Positions 25,716-33,794 of a stretch of DNA of 40,568 nt are shown here, piece after piece (position 1 is the stretch's first letter; each line of letters starts with the position of its first letter). Where the stretch lies: positions 1-40,568 of IMG/VR virus record IMGVR_UViG_3300032053_004770, one strand, 5' to 3'. Origin of the DNA: a virus. The notes below the pieces were generated by a model that was given only the letters and a program-made list of their open reading frames with translations, was not told where the DNA came from and searched no databases. Made by a program: the position numbers and the translations under genes.

Positions 25716-25728
25716 AGGATTTTTATTT

Positions 25729-27273
25729 ATGACGATCAGATATACAGAAAATGTAAAAAGACCAGGCGAAGAACATGAATATTCATTGGATCAAATCGCA
25801 GAATTGGGAAAATGTTCAGAAGATATCTGGCATTTTCTCAAGTATGTAAAAATCATTCATCCAGATAGGGGAAGAATTCTTTTTCATCCATATGAATATC
25901 AAAGAAAAATTCTTAAAATGTTTCAGAAGCATAGGTTTATTATTTCATTATTGTCTCGTCAATCAGGAAAAACGACAGTAGTTGCGATTTATGCTTTATG
26001 GTATGCGTTATTTTTTCCTGATAAAACTGTTGGTATAGTATCAAATAAACAAACATCAGCAACAGATATTTTACATAGAATAAAACTTATGTATGAAGAG
26101 TTGCCCGGATGGTTGAAGCCTGGAGTAAGAGAGTATAGCAAAACATTTATTACTTTTGATAATGGTTCAAGAGTTATAGTTTCTGCAACATCGGAAGATG
26201 CTTTTCGTGGTAGAACATTGAACCTATTGGTTATGGATGAATTTGCATTTGTTCGTAAGAATGTTGCAGAAGGATTTTGGTCTGCAAACTATCCTACAAT
26301 TTCCGCTTCTCAGGAATCAAAAATTTGTATTATATCTACCCCCAATGGTATTTTTAATTTATTTCATCAGATATATTCACAAGCAGAAAGAGGGGAAAAT
26401 GAATTTAAATATATCAAATCTACTTGGAGAGACGTTCCAGGAAGAAGTGATGAATGGGCAAAAGAACAGTTGCGAAACTTGGGTAAAACAAGATTTGCAC
26501 AAGAATTTGCTGTTGAATTTTTAGGTTCTAATAATACACTTATTGATACAATTGTACTTGAAACATTATTCAGTAAGTATTCTGAAACTTGGTCACAAGA
26601 ACTTGGCGGTGCGTTTAGAGTATATGAGAAACCTTTGGCTGGTGCCAAATATACAATAGGTGTTGATGTTGCTACGGGTGCTGGAGAAGATTTTTCTACA
26701 ATACAGGTAATAAGAATGATAGGTTTACAACCTGTAAAATGTAAACAAGTAGCAACATATCAAAATAATACGATAGACGTATATAATTTTACAGAAGTTG
26801 TTCATAGAATCGCAGTTTATTATAATCAAGCATATATTATGTGTGAAAATAATGCTGAAGGATCGGTTGTTGTCAATGGTTTATGGTGGGATTTTGAAAA
26901 TGCGGGATTGGTAAATTATGGAAATAAAACACGTGAATTAGGTATGAGGGCTAATAGAAAATCAAAACCCGCTGTTGTTCTTTATATGAAAAAACTTATT
27001 GAGTCTGGACAATTGGAAATTATTGATAAAGGAACTGTAGAAGAGCTTGGTGCATTTGTTGAAGAAAATGGTAGATTTTTTGGAAAGGATATAAATGATG
27101 ATCTTGTATCAGCATTGTATTGGTCTACTGCTATATTTCAAATGAATGTTCTGGATGAAACAGCAACTCTCCGAGTTGTCAATGATGTAAAAGAAGAAGA
27201 TGATACTTGGGGAATTTTATCGGATTCAGATACCTATGTTGATGACTTCTCTTGGGTAATTAGAGATAGATAA
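25729..27273 (+). CDS. 17: Large terminase subunit, T4 gp17 type
   Basis: 514 residues (T4 gp17: 610). The ATPase domain carries a Walker A SRQSGKTT at 76-83 and Walker B LLVMDE at 166-171, followed by the coupling motif region IISTPNG. The C-terminal nuclease domain starts with GVDVATGAGEDFS (Asp313), then MCENNAEGSVV, and ends with a DINDDLVSALYWS acidic motif, giving the three acidic positions of the RNase H-like headful nuclease. It packages DNA into proheads at the portal. The position after an unrelated three-gene insertion, and its own terminator and promoter boundary, set it apart from gp16. Confidence 0.95.
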   Translation: MTIRYTENVKRPGEEHEYSLDQIAELGKCSEDIWHFLKYVKIIHPDRGRILFHPYEYQRKILKMFQKHRFIISLLSRQSGKTTVVAIYALWYALFFPDKTVGIVSNKQTSATDILHRIKLMYEELPGWLKPGVREYSKTFITFDNGSRVIVSATSEDAFRGRTLNLLVMDEFAFVRKNVAEGFWSANYPTISASQESKICIISTPNGIFNLFHQIYSQAERGENEFKYIKSTWRDVPGRSDEWAKEQLRNLGKTRFAQEFAVEFLGSNNTLIDTIVLETLFSKYSETWSQELGGAFRVYEKPLAGAKYTIGVDVATGAGEDFSTIQVIRMIGLQPVKCKQVATYQNNTIDVYNFTEVVHRIAVYYNQAYIMCENNAEGSVVVNGLWWDFENAGLVNYGNKTRELGMRANRKSKPAVVLYMKKLIESGQLEIIDKGTVEELGAFVEENGRFFGKDINDDLVSALYWSTAIFQMNVLDETATLRVVNDVKEEDDTWGILSDSDTYVDDFSWVIRDR

Positions 27274-27274
27274 T

Positions 27275-27282
27275 TATAAATA
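27275..27282 (+). promoter_or_regulatory. T4-type late promoter box (TATAAATA) after gp17
   Basis: TATAAATA directly after the gp17 stop, predicted start near 27288, upstream of the small gene at 27314 and the neck genes. Confidence 0.6.
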
Positions 27283-27313
27283 TAAGAGAGTAAATACATA
27301 CAAGGAAATAAAA

Positions 27314-27523
27314 ATGAGATTATCAAATTATTTGACAGAGAAAGATCATGAGACAGGTGAATGGGAAGTCATGATGGTTGATAAAACATTGACCTGGAAA
27401 AAAACAGGGAAGAAGAGGGAATATTCTTTTGTTGTTCGTGCAAAAGATCAGAAACAAGCGAAGGAAAAAGCAGAACAGCAAAAACCAACAGCAAAATTTG
27501 TATCTGCAAAAGTTATGTCGTAG
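27314..27523 (+). CDS. Small protein with capsid-targeting-like N-terminus
   Basis: 69 residues with CAAGGAAA at 27301-27308. The N-terminus MRLSNYLTE resembles the T4 internal-protein targeting peptide (MKTYQEFIAE), including an (I/L)xE gp21-type cut after Glu9. The remainder is a small basic domain rich in Lys and Gln (WEVMMVDKTLTWKKTGKKREYSFVV, then KDQKQAKEKAEQQKP). No family recognised. If the motif is real, the mature ~60-residue basic protein would be packed with DNA and delivered to the host. Confidence 0.55.
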   Translation: MRLSNYLTEKDHETGEWEVMMVDKTLTWKKTGKKREYSFVVRAKDQKQAKEKAEQQKPTAKFVSAKVMS

Positions 27524-27534
27524 GAGAATAAAGA

Positions 27535-28311
27535 ATGAAAAAAAGTGATCTGATAGAGAGAATAAAGAAAAGACTGGGATATCCTATGATAAAGGTGGAA
27601 TTAGATGCAAGTCAGATTGAAGATCATATAGACTATGCAAGGGCTCGATGGATAAAATGGGCTGTTGGGAATGCAACGCAGGAATATTATTTTGCTGTTA
27701 TGTTATCTGGTGGACAGACCTTATATGATTGTCCGTCAAATACTGTAGAAGTTATCGGTTATGAAACTCGAACCGCAGGATCAATCAATACATTATTTAC
27801 AATGGAAAATTATTTATATAATCAGGGTATGTATGATCAGTTATTGATGCGTGGAGCATCTACTGGATATACTCTTGTTTCTTATCATATTGCGAGAGAT
27901 TTTTTGGATACTGTCAAAAGATATGTTGTTGATGCTTATAATTTTGCGTATCATCCGTATACAAATCAACTTGAAATTCAACCTCCACCTCCTTCCGGTG
28001 GAACGATATATTCTGGTAGTACGGTTTATTATAACACACCTGGATATATTTTATGTAGAGGATATAAAATTGAAGGAACAGATGATGATATTTATACTCA
28101 AATGTGGATAGTTGACTATTCAACCGCATTATGTAAAATTACTCTTGGTAGAGTTCGTTCAAAATTCGCAAATTTTACTTCAATAGGTAATACAGGATTG
28201 TCTCTTGATGGAGATGCATTGATTTCGGAGGGAACATCGGAGATGGAAAAACTTGATGAGCAACTGAGAACTGAAGAAACATTTGAGGGTGGTTGGATAG
28301 TTATAGGATAA
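27535..28311 (+). CDS. 13: Neck (head completion) protein, T4 gp13 type
   Basis: 258 residues (T4 gp13: 309) with AGGAG at 27524-27528. The opening block, LIERIKKRLGYPMIKVELDASQIEDHIDYA, is the recognisable gp13 start (a LxRLGAPxIxVELxxxQ pattern). It ends FEGGWIVIG. gp13 with gp14 forms the ring that closes the packaged head and accepts the tail. Order here is gp17, small gene, gp13, two small genes, gp14. Confidence 0.8.
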   Translation: MKKSDLIERIKKRLGYPMIKVELDASQIEDHIDYARARWIKWAVGNATQEYYFAVMLSGGQTLYDCPSNTVEVIGYETRTAGSINTLFTMENYLYNQGMYDQLLMRGASTGYTLVSYHIARDFLDTVKRYVVDAYNFAYHPYTNQLEIQPPPPSGGTIYSGSTVYYNTPGYILCRGYKIEGTDDDIYTQMWIVDYSTALCKITLGRVRSKFANFTSIGNTGLSLDGDALISEGTSEMEKLDEQLRTEETFEGGWIVIG

Positions 28312-28314
28312 AAA

Positions 28315-28605
28315 ATGAAATTACAAAAATACCTTTTAGAAGACCATATAGAAAAATTCGGTGATGTTGATGAAGAGATTATATTTCTTAAAAAACATGC
28401 CGGATATAAGTATCAAAAAATCAAATGTTGTTCTACTTGTAAATTTTCTAAAATAAAAGATACAATTGTTTATTGTACAAATAAAGATTTTGTAAAGAAA
28501 ATAGAAGATAATATAACATCTGAGATGGATGGTATTATTGATAGAAGAGAGGGGTATGTTCTGGTTCATATATTCGGTTTATGCCCCATGTATAGAGAGG
28601 ATTAG
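28315..28605 (+). CDS. Small Cys-rich protein with capsid-targeting-like N-terminus, copy A
   Basis: 96 residues. N-terminus MKLQKYLLE gives an (I/L)xE site after Glu9. The body has CCSTC near residue 39, a later YC, and an end motif GLCPMY; the same layout (CC-x2-C, YC, G-x-CP) recurs in the next gene, so the two are paralogues with a probable zinc or disulfide core. Start spacing follows the gp13 stop by three bases with only a weak ribosome site, suggesting coupling. Function unknown. Confidence 0.55.
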   Translation: MKLQKYLLEDHIEKFGDVDEEIIFLKKHAGYKYQKIKCCSTCKFSKIKDTIVYCTNKDFVKKIEDNITSEMDGIIDRREGYVLVHIFGLCPMYRED

Positions 28606-28607
28606 GA

Positions 28608-28844
28608 ATGGATACATTTGAAAAATATCTTACAGAATTTAGTATGGATTGGACGAAAGCAATCAAATATAAAGAACAAAATAAATTACCGTGTTGTGAT
28701 AATTGTGAATATGCTGAACACGATTATGAACATATATATTGTAGAAATATAGAAAATATAAAAACACATACGCTTTTTGATAAACATAATGATATCTATG
28801 TGAGAAGCCTTGGTATTTGTCCAAAGTTTAGATTGAGTAGGTAA
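28608..28844 (+). CDS. Small Cys-rich protein with capsid-targeting-like N-terminus, copy B
   Basis: 78 residues, two bases after the previous stop. N-terminus MDTFEKYLTE has an (I/L)xE site after Glu10. The Cys pattern CCDNC ... YC ... GICPKF matches copy A. A short spacer between targeting peptide and Cys core differs, while the core spacing is similar, which suggests duplication followed by divergence. No known family; possible injected zinc protein. Confidence 0.55.
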   Translation: MDTFEKYLTEFSMDWTKAIKYKEQNKLPCCDNCEYAEHDYEHIYCRNIENIKTHTLFDKHNDIYVRSLGICPKFRLSR

Positions 28845-28850
28845 TAATAA

Positions 28851-29498
28851 ATGCCCCCAAGAACAAATTTACCTGGAATTGCAAAACCTAAATGGTCATT
28901 ATATGACATTCAAGAAAATCCAGAACATGAATTAGCACGATCACTTGTTATGGAGTTTACTGATATAGCAGGAATTGAAATTCAATACTATATGAGAACT
29001 ACACCTATAACTAATTATGATCAAATATATGGTGAAATGAATTTGGTAGGTTTTGCTGCTGCAAGAACGACAAAAATCTTATATGATGTAGGTGAAGAAC
29101 CTAACTTATGGTCTAATTTTGGTATGGTTGGTGGTGATATTATTGTTGCTCATATTCCGCAGGGAACATTTTCAAGGGATGTTTCTGGTGGAATTGATGT
29201 AAATAATAAACCAATGATCCCGAATATAGGTGATGCTATATATGTTCCTTGGATGAATAGGCTTTTTGAAGTATCACACGTTGATGATGATGATAAAATT
29301 TTCCAGTTGAGAAAACTCATTTGGTTATTGATATTGAAACCATTCCGTTATTCTTCACAAGGAGCAGATGCGGATGCTATGACAACTACAGATATACCGC
29401 CTTCAGGAACATATGGTGATAATGAGTCTGTAAGTGAAGAAAGCACAACCATAGATACAACCCTAACTAATTTAGATAAGAAGATTTACGGATACTAA
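28851..29498 (+). CDS. 14: Neck protein, T4 gp14 type
   Basis: 215 residues (T4 gp14: 256). Shared with T4 gp14 are the early block LARSLVMEFTDIAGIEIQYYMR, the IYGE motif, WSNFGM, and the GDAIYVPWMNRLFEVSHVDDDDKIFQL block that matches [27 protein letters not shown] of T4. gp14 binds gp13 to form the neck. The C-terminal ~40 residues are flexible and Ser/Thr/Asp-rich. Confidence 0.85.
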   Translation: MPPRTNLPGIAKPKWSLYDIQENPEHELARSLVMEFTDIAGIEIQYYMRTTPITNYDQIYGEMNLVGFAAARTTKILYDVGEEPNLWSNFGMVGGDIIVAHIPQGTFSRDVSGGIDVNNKPMIPNIGDAIYVPWMNRLFEVSHVDDDDKIFQLRKLIWLLILKPFRYSSQGADADAMTTTDIPPSGTYGDNESVSEESTTIDTTLTNLDKKIYGY

Positions 29499-29513
29499 CA
29501 AATGTGGTATAAT
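29485..29513 (+). promoter_or_regulatory. Sigma70-type extended -10 promoter before the NMNAT-ligase fusion
   Basis: TTTACG (29485-29490), a 17-base spacer, and TATAAT (29508-29513) preceded by TGG. It overlaps the gp14 stop region. Predicted start is near 29520, at the GGAGA ribosome site of the gene at 29537, giving a very short leader. This suggests expression independent of the late neck genes. Confidence 0.55.
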
Positions 29514-29536
29514 ATATATGGAGAAAGTAATAATCA

Positions 29537-31357
29537 ATGAGACTTGAATTATTTTTAGAGAAAAATAAAATGATTGGAATATTTGTTGGTAGAATGAGCC
29601 CTCCTACAAGAGCGCATCAGGCAATTATCAATCTTTCTTTATCGAAATATGCGGAGGTTTATGTTGTTATTATAGAGGGAATGCAAACTTCTCTTTTGTC
29701 GAAGAATTTTTTGACATTTGACGAGAGAAAAAAATTATTACATATTACAAATCCAGGAGTAAAACCTCTCTTGGCAAGGCAAGGTTATCTTCCAGATATT
29801 ATCAAAGAGAACCATATCAATACAGTTCACGGTATTGCTATAATTGCAGGAACGGATAGAATTGATTCCTATATGAAACAATTCAAGAAAGAAGATTATT
29901 CTGTTATTGCAGATGAAATCAAAAGAACTGAAAAGGATGTATCCGCAGGAAAGGTTAGAGACACACTTGCGAGAAATGATTTTGCTTCATATAAGAAGAT
30001 GGTGGCGAAGGGTCTTGATAACCATCAATGGTTTCAGACATTGAGAGGATTATTGATCAAGAAACAAAAGAATGTAAAAGAAGAAATCCTGAGACTTTTT
30101 GGTGGTATGAAAAAACTGTATGAGAAAATAAAAAATATGTTATTTGGAGGAAAAATGTTGAAAGAGGAAAGTGTAAATAAACATATTGAACATTACGAAG
30201 ATAATGTTTTCAATATGGGGGCGCAAGGAATAAAACAAAATATAGCAATTGCATATTCCATAAAGGATATGCTTACTGGTGATGCAAAATTCAAGAATAC
30301 ATCAATAACCGTAAAATGGGATGGTGCTCCCGCAGTTATCTTCGGTAAAAATCCAGAAGATGGAAAGTTTTTTGTGAGTACAAAATCTTTATTCAATGTT
30401 ACACCAAAACTTGGTAGAACTGATAAGGAGATTGATGAAAATTTTGGACACTCTCCTACTCTTGCAAAAAAACTGAAGGTATGTTTGAAGTATCTTTCAA
30501 AATTGAATATCAAAACGATGTATCAGGGAGATTTACTTTTTACAGATGATAAGAAGAATGAGAATATAGACGGTGATCCTTTTATTACTTTTACTCCAAA
30601 TACAATTACCTATGCTATACCTGACGATGATTCATCTCTTGCAAAAAAGATTAGGGCTTCGAAGATGGGTATCGTTATTCATACAGAGTATACGGGAAAA
30701 TCTCTTCAATTATTATCAGCAAAATTCAATATTGATGTAACATCTCATTTCAATAATAGAGATATATGGATACAGGATGCTTACATAAAAGATATATCAG
30801 GTATCGTCAATTTGGAAAGGAATGAACAAAAAGCAATAGATACGAATATTGATAGTATAAATGATTTATTTGCAAGAATTGACACAGGATTTTTCAGTCA
30901 ATTGAGAGATAGTAAATTATTTGATCTATTGAAGATGTTCAATAATGTATATGTAAAAGAAGGTAAACCAGTTGAAAATCCAGGAGTGTTTATAAATGAT
31001 TTTTCTGCTTGGATAAATGATAAATATAAAAGTGAAATAAGTAAATTGAAAATAGATAAGGCGAAGAAAAGTAGAGAGGTTGAAAGAGATGCAATAATCT
31101 CATTCATGAAGACATATAAGAATGATTTTATCAATGCTATAACAATTTATTCATTATTCATAATAATAAAATTAATTTACATTCGTAGATTTGAGAAAAT
31201 TGATAATATCAAAGCATTGATCAAAACAAGTGATGGTGAATATCGTGTTTCTGCTCCAGAGGGGTTCTGTGTAATTGATAATGATGGTTCAGTATTGAAA
31301 CTTGTAGATAGATTAGAATTTAGTCGATCAAATTTTTTGATACAGAAGAGTTGGTAA
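29537..31357 (+). CDS. Fusion of NMNAT-like nucleotidylyltransferase and KxDG ligase-like nucleotidyltransferase
   Basis: 606 residues. Residues ~12-175 resemble class I HIGH-type nucleotidylyltransferases (NMNAT/NadM): FVGRMSPPTRAHQ with TRAH in place of HxGH, an IIAGTDRID strand and SAGKVRDTL like the second nucleotide motif. A linker (~176-210) leads to a second domain with TVKWDG (Lys260) as KxDG motif I of covalent nucleotidyltransferases (RNA/DNA ligase superfamily), MYQGDLLF and TEYTG segments, PEGFCVID near 574-581 as motif IV and LKLV near 587-590 as motif V. The spacing from motif I to IV is long for a ligase, so an unusual subfamily is likely. The N-terminus MRLELFLE is only an imperfect match to the capsid-targeting peptides of its neighbours. 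Substrates are not shown; NAD or RNA end metabolism is plausible. Confidence 0.7.
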   Translation: MRLELFLEKNKMIGIFVGRMSPPTRAHQAIINLSLSKYAEVYVVIIEGMQTSLLSKNFLTFDERKKLLHITNPGVKPLLARQGYLPDIIKENHINTVHGIAIIAGTDRIDSYMKQFKKEDYSVIADEIKRTEKDVSAGKVRDTLARNDFASYKKMVAKGLDNHQWFQTLRGLLIKKQKNVKEEILRLFGGMKKLYEKIKNMLFGGKMLKEESVNKHIEHYEDNVFNMGAQGIKQNIAIAYSIKDMLTGDAKFKNTSITVKWDGAPAVIFGKNPEDGKFFVSTKSLFNVTPKLGRTDKEIDENFGHSPTLAKKLKVCLKYLSKLNIKTMYQGDLLFTDDKKNENIDGDPFITFTPNTITYAIPDDDSSLAKKIRASKMGIVIHTEYTGKSLQLLSAKFNIDVTSHFNNRDIWIQDAYIKDISGIVNLERNEQKAIDTNIDSINDLFARIDTGFFSQLRDSKLFDLLKMFNNVYVKEGKPVENPGVFINDFSAWINDKYKSEISKLKIDKAKKSREVERDAIISFMKTYKNDFINAITIYSLFIIIKLIYIRRFEKIDNIKALIKTSDGEYRVSAPEGFCVIDNDGSVLKLVDRLEFSRSNFLIQKSW

Positions 31358-31369
31358 AGGAGTTGACTT

Positions 31370-32146
31370 ATCAAAGATTTTTATAATTATAACATAATTA
31401 GAAAAACATTCGTTCAGTTTATCGAAATGTTTGCCAATATGCGTATCGCAAGATATGATGAACAAGGGACTATTCAACGATATGTAGGTGTTCCTATAAA
31501 GTTTGGTCCGAAAGAAAAAGCATTTTATTGGTTGAAAGAAAAAAGAAAAACAGAAGAAGTTCTTCCAATGCTTGCTGTTGAAGTTGTCTCTGTTGATTTT
31601 GCAGGAGACAGAATGGCAAATATGAAAGAAAAAATTATAGTTACTGAGGATTCTTCTAACCATATAGTAAAGAGAGTTTATAATGCAGTTCCTTATAATT
31701 TTGGTATCAATTTGAATATATGGACGCTTTTTATGGTTGACCTTGACCAGATTCTTGAACAAATTTTACCATATTTTTCTCCTCACGCATTTGTTAAAAT
31801 TAATGTTCCAGAACTTGGTGTTGATATGGAAATCAAGGTTGTTTTACAAAGCAGTAACCCTGATGAGACATCTGAATACGGGGAAGAGGATTGGAGAGTT
31901 ATCAGATGGTCAATAAATTTTATGGTTCACGGTTATGTGTTTAAAAAGATGGAAGATGATGAAAAAACTATTATCAAAATAATTGATAATATATATACAT
32001 CTGAAACAGATTTTAATGAAAGAAGCACAACATCAACATTCTCATCAGCGGCAGCAAGTGGAGCGGATGAAGTAATGTATCTTGAAGGATTAGCAAAAGA
32101 TCCAAATACAGGGGTTATTACATATAAATTCGAAATATTCGATTAG
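31370..32146 (+). CDS. 15: Tail sheath stabiliser/terminator, T4 gp15 type, probable non-ATG start
   Basis: About 258 residues (T4 gp15: 272). The first ATG is at 31427, but the family's conserved N-terminus lies upstream in frame: KDFYNYNIIRKTFVQFIEMFANM matches T4 YFYNSSFRRYATLMGDLFSNI. The open frame begins after a TGA at 31364 and holds no ATG, GTG or TTG before 31427. ATC at 31370 is seven bases after AAAGGAG (31356-31362) and is the best-placed start. Other gp15 features follow: VGVPIKFGPKEKAF, DLDQILEQILPYFSPHA, IKVVLQSS and WSINFMVHGYVF. gp15 forms the hexamer that caps the tail and joins it to the neck. Confidence 0.8.
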   Translation: MKDFYNYNIIRKTFVQFIEMFANMRIARYDEQGTIQRYVGVPIKFGPKEKAFYWLKEKRKTEEVLPMLAVEVVSVDFAGDRMANMKEKIIVTEDSSNHIVKRVYNAVPYNFGINLNIWTLFMVDLDQILEQILPYFSPHAFVKINVPELGVDMEIKVVLQSSNPDETSEYGEEDWRVIRWSINFMVHGYVFKKMEDDEKTIIKIIDNIYTSETDFNERSTTSTFSSAAASGADEVMYLEGLAKDPNTGVITYKFEIFD

Positions 32147-32156
32147 GAGAATAATT

Positions 32157-32516
32157 ATGGAAGGAAACGTGGGCGGGAAAATAGAACAGTTGAGAAAGCA
32201 AATTCATACTATTGAACAGCAGTATGATCGTGCAAAAGAAGCGAAAGATACACAGAAAGCGCAAAGGATCAAAGCCGAATTGGATGCTCCGAAAAAACAA
32301 TTGGAACGATTTTCTCCGAAAAAGAAAGATGAATCAATTGAAAAAAGGCTTGGAAAATTTTTGGTTGAAGATAAATATGCAAAGTTAAAACCAATTCCTG
32401 GTGAAAAGAAATATGTAGAGGAAGAAGATGGATATTTTCATATTTTTGGTGAAAAATCTGGTTTTTCATATAGTCAACATAAAACGGAAAAAGACGCCAA
32501 GGATAAATTGAAATAA
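32157..32516 (+). CDS. Coiled-coil protein with internal capsid-targeting-like motif, copy A
   Basis: 119 residues, AGGAG upstream. Residues ~8-52 form a charged coiled coil (KIEQLRKQIHTIEQQYDRAKEA). Then comes SIEKRLGKFLVE, with an (I/L)xE site after Glu71, resembling the targeting peptide found at the N-termini of nearby small proteins. The last ~48 residues form a small domain with YVEEEDGYFHIFGEKSGFSYS. The plan is the same in the gene at 33451, so they are paralogues. Cleavage at the internal site would release the C-terminal domain. Function unknown. Confidence 0.55.
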   Translation: MEGNVGGKIEQLRKQIHTIEQQYDRAKEAKDTQKAQRIKAELDAPKKQLERFSPKKKDESIEKRLGKFLVEDKYAKLKPIPGEKKYVEEEDGYFHIFGEKSGFSYSQHKTEKDAKDKLK

Positions 32517-32525
32517 GGTAATATT

Positions 32526-33038
32526 ATGGCTGTAAACACAGTAACTATAAATCGTGCTACTCCGGTAAGTTATAAACTAACTATTCCGTTGTTACCTACT
32601 GAAACTTCTTTGTCTGCAACAAAAGAATTAATTTTGGATATATTCGGAACAATAATTCCTACTGTTACACTTGATCAGACAGAGGAAAGATGGCAGGCTG
32701 CAAAAATGCAAATGGCATCTGGAAGTGTTACTTTTGATACATGGACCTTTTCCTTTATTGTTGATAATCAATTTAAAAATTGGAAATCTTTATTCAAATG
32801 GTTGGTATATATAAACAACAATACGGATTCATATAATAAAAGACCACAGCAATATGCTATTGATTGTTCATTGAGTATTATAGATAATTTTAATAAAGAA
32901 ATTTTAAGAATATTTTTTAAAAATGTTTGGATTCAAGCCCTTGGAGAAGTGTCAATGTCCCAAAGAGAGGGTGAAATGATTCTTGAATGTAATACGACAA
33001 TGCAATATGACCGCTTTGAGATTGAGGAAAAGGTATAA
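32526..33038 (+). CDS. Tail-tube-fold protein, divergent gp19 relative
   Basis: 170 residues. It lines up by eye with the tail tube protein at 36120: TWTFSFIVDNQFKNWKSLFKWL against DWTITFNVDINSDINTMFMNWM, a YAIDCSLSIID segment where the tube protein has DQQIELLNLD, then VWIQALGEVSMSQREGEMILECNTTMQYDRF against AWVKMMGPITLDYASNDIAQFDVTFSYMY. Its N-terminus is different and lacks the FDI-Y lead. A gp19-fold part such as a tube cap, initiator or terminator is plausible; T4 gp3 and gp54 belong to this structural class. Confidence 0.6.
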   Translation: MAVNTVTINRATPVSYKLTIPLLPTETSLSATKELILDIFGTIIPTVTLDQTEERWQAAKMQMASGSVTFDTWTFSFIVDNQFKNWKSLFKWLVYINNNTDSYNKRPQQYAIDCSLSIIDNFNKEILRIFFKNVWIQALGEVSMSQREGEMILECNTTMQYDRFEIEEKV

Positions 33039-33454
33039 TGAAAAATATATATGAAAAATATCTTGTAGAGGCTAAAACAACAGGATTTGTTGGTGATATT
33101 GAACAATTGACATTGGATAATAATTATTTTAGACAGGTCTTGTTTACTGGTAAATATAATCAACTTGTTGTAATGAATATAAATGTTGGAGAAGATATTG
33201 GAGATGAAGTTCATCCTAAAGTAGATCAATTTTTTAGAATTGAAAAAGGTAAAGCAAAATTTATTTTCAATGAAAAAGAAGAACACGTTGTTAGTAATGG
33301 TGAAGCCGTTATTGTTCCCGCAGGAACTTTTCATAATGTAATCAATGTTGGATCGGAACCATTGAAAATGTATACCATTTATTCTCCACCAAATCATCCA
33401 GACGGAACGATGCATAAAACCAAAGCGGATGCGATAGAGGGGGAAAAGAAATGA
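33038..33454 (+). CDS. Cupin-domain protein with capsid-targeting-like N-terminus
   Basis: 138 residues; the ATG shares an A with the upstream stop (TAATG). N-terminus MKNIYEKYLVE ends in an (I/L)xE site after Glu11, followed by Ala as in T4 internal proteins. The rest is a compact cupin: GEDIGDEVHPKVDQFFRIEKGKAKF as motif 1 and PAGTFHNVINVG as motif 2, with SPPNHPDGTMHKTKADA at the end. This resembles bacterial single-domain cupins that bind a metal through His/Glu. Substrate unknown. Injection into the host is a hypothesis based on the N-terminus. Confidence 0.75.
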   Translation: MKNIYEKYLVEAKTTGFVGDIEQLTLDNNYFRQVLFTGKYNQLVVMNINVGEDIGDEVHPKVDQFFRIEKGKAKFIFNEKEEHVVSNGEAVIVPAGTFHNVINVGSEPLKMYTIYSPPNHPDGTMHKTKADAIEGEKK

Positions 33455-33792
33455 ATGATGTAGCAAAATTCAGTAAGGATATAAGTAATCTTCAAACAAA
33501 ATATGATCGTTTGAAAAGTAAATCAGATAGAACCCCTGATGAAAGCGCAATGATAAATGATATAAAACACGAAATTGATACACTTACTATGAAGAAAAAA
33601 CAATTACAGGGGTTTATGAAGAAGGAAAGTAATATGAGTATAGAAAAAATAGTAGATAAATATTTGAGGGAAGAAAAGAAACAATATAAGAGAGTAAAAA
33701 TTGATAGCAGAGAAGCAAAAAAATTACAAATGGATGGGTGGAAAATGATACATACCGATCCAAAATTAGGTTATGTAACATTTGAAAAATAA
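33451..33792 (+). CDS. Coiled-coil protein with internal capsid-targeting-like motif, copy B
   Basis: 113 residues; the ATG overlaps the cupin stop (ATGA). Residues ~5-58 are a coiled coil (KFSKDISNLQTKYDRLKSK), then MSIEKIVDKYLREE with an (I/L)xE site after Glu74, then a ~40-residue domain (DSREAKKLQMDGWKMIHTD). The arrangement matches the gene at 32157. An internal ATG at 33634 is preceded by GAAGGAAAG (33621-33629) at good spacing and would make a 52-residue product beginning exactly with the targeting-like peptide, so two products are possible. Confidence 0.55.
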   Translation: MNDVAKFSKDISNLQTKYDRLKSKSDRTPDESAMINDIKHEIDTLTMKKKQLQGFMKKESNMSIEKIVDKYLREEKKQYKRVKIDSREAKKLQMDGWKMIHTDPKLGYVTFEK

Positions 33793-33794
33793 TT

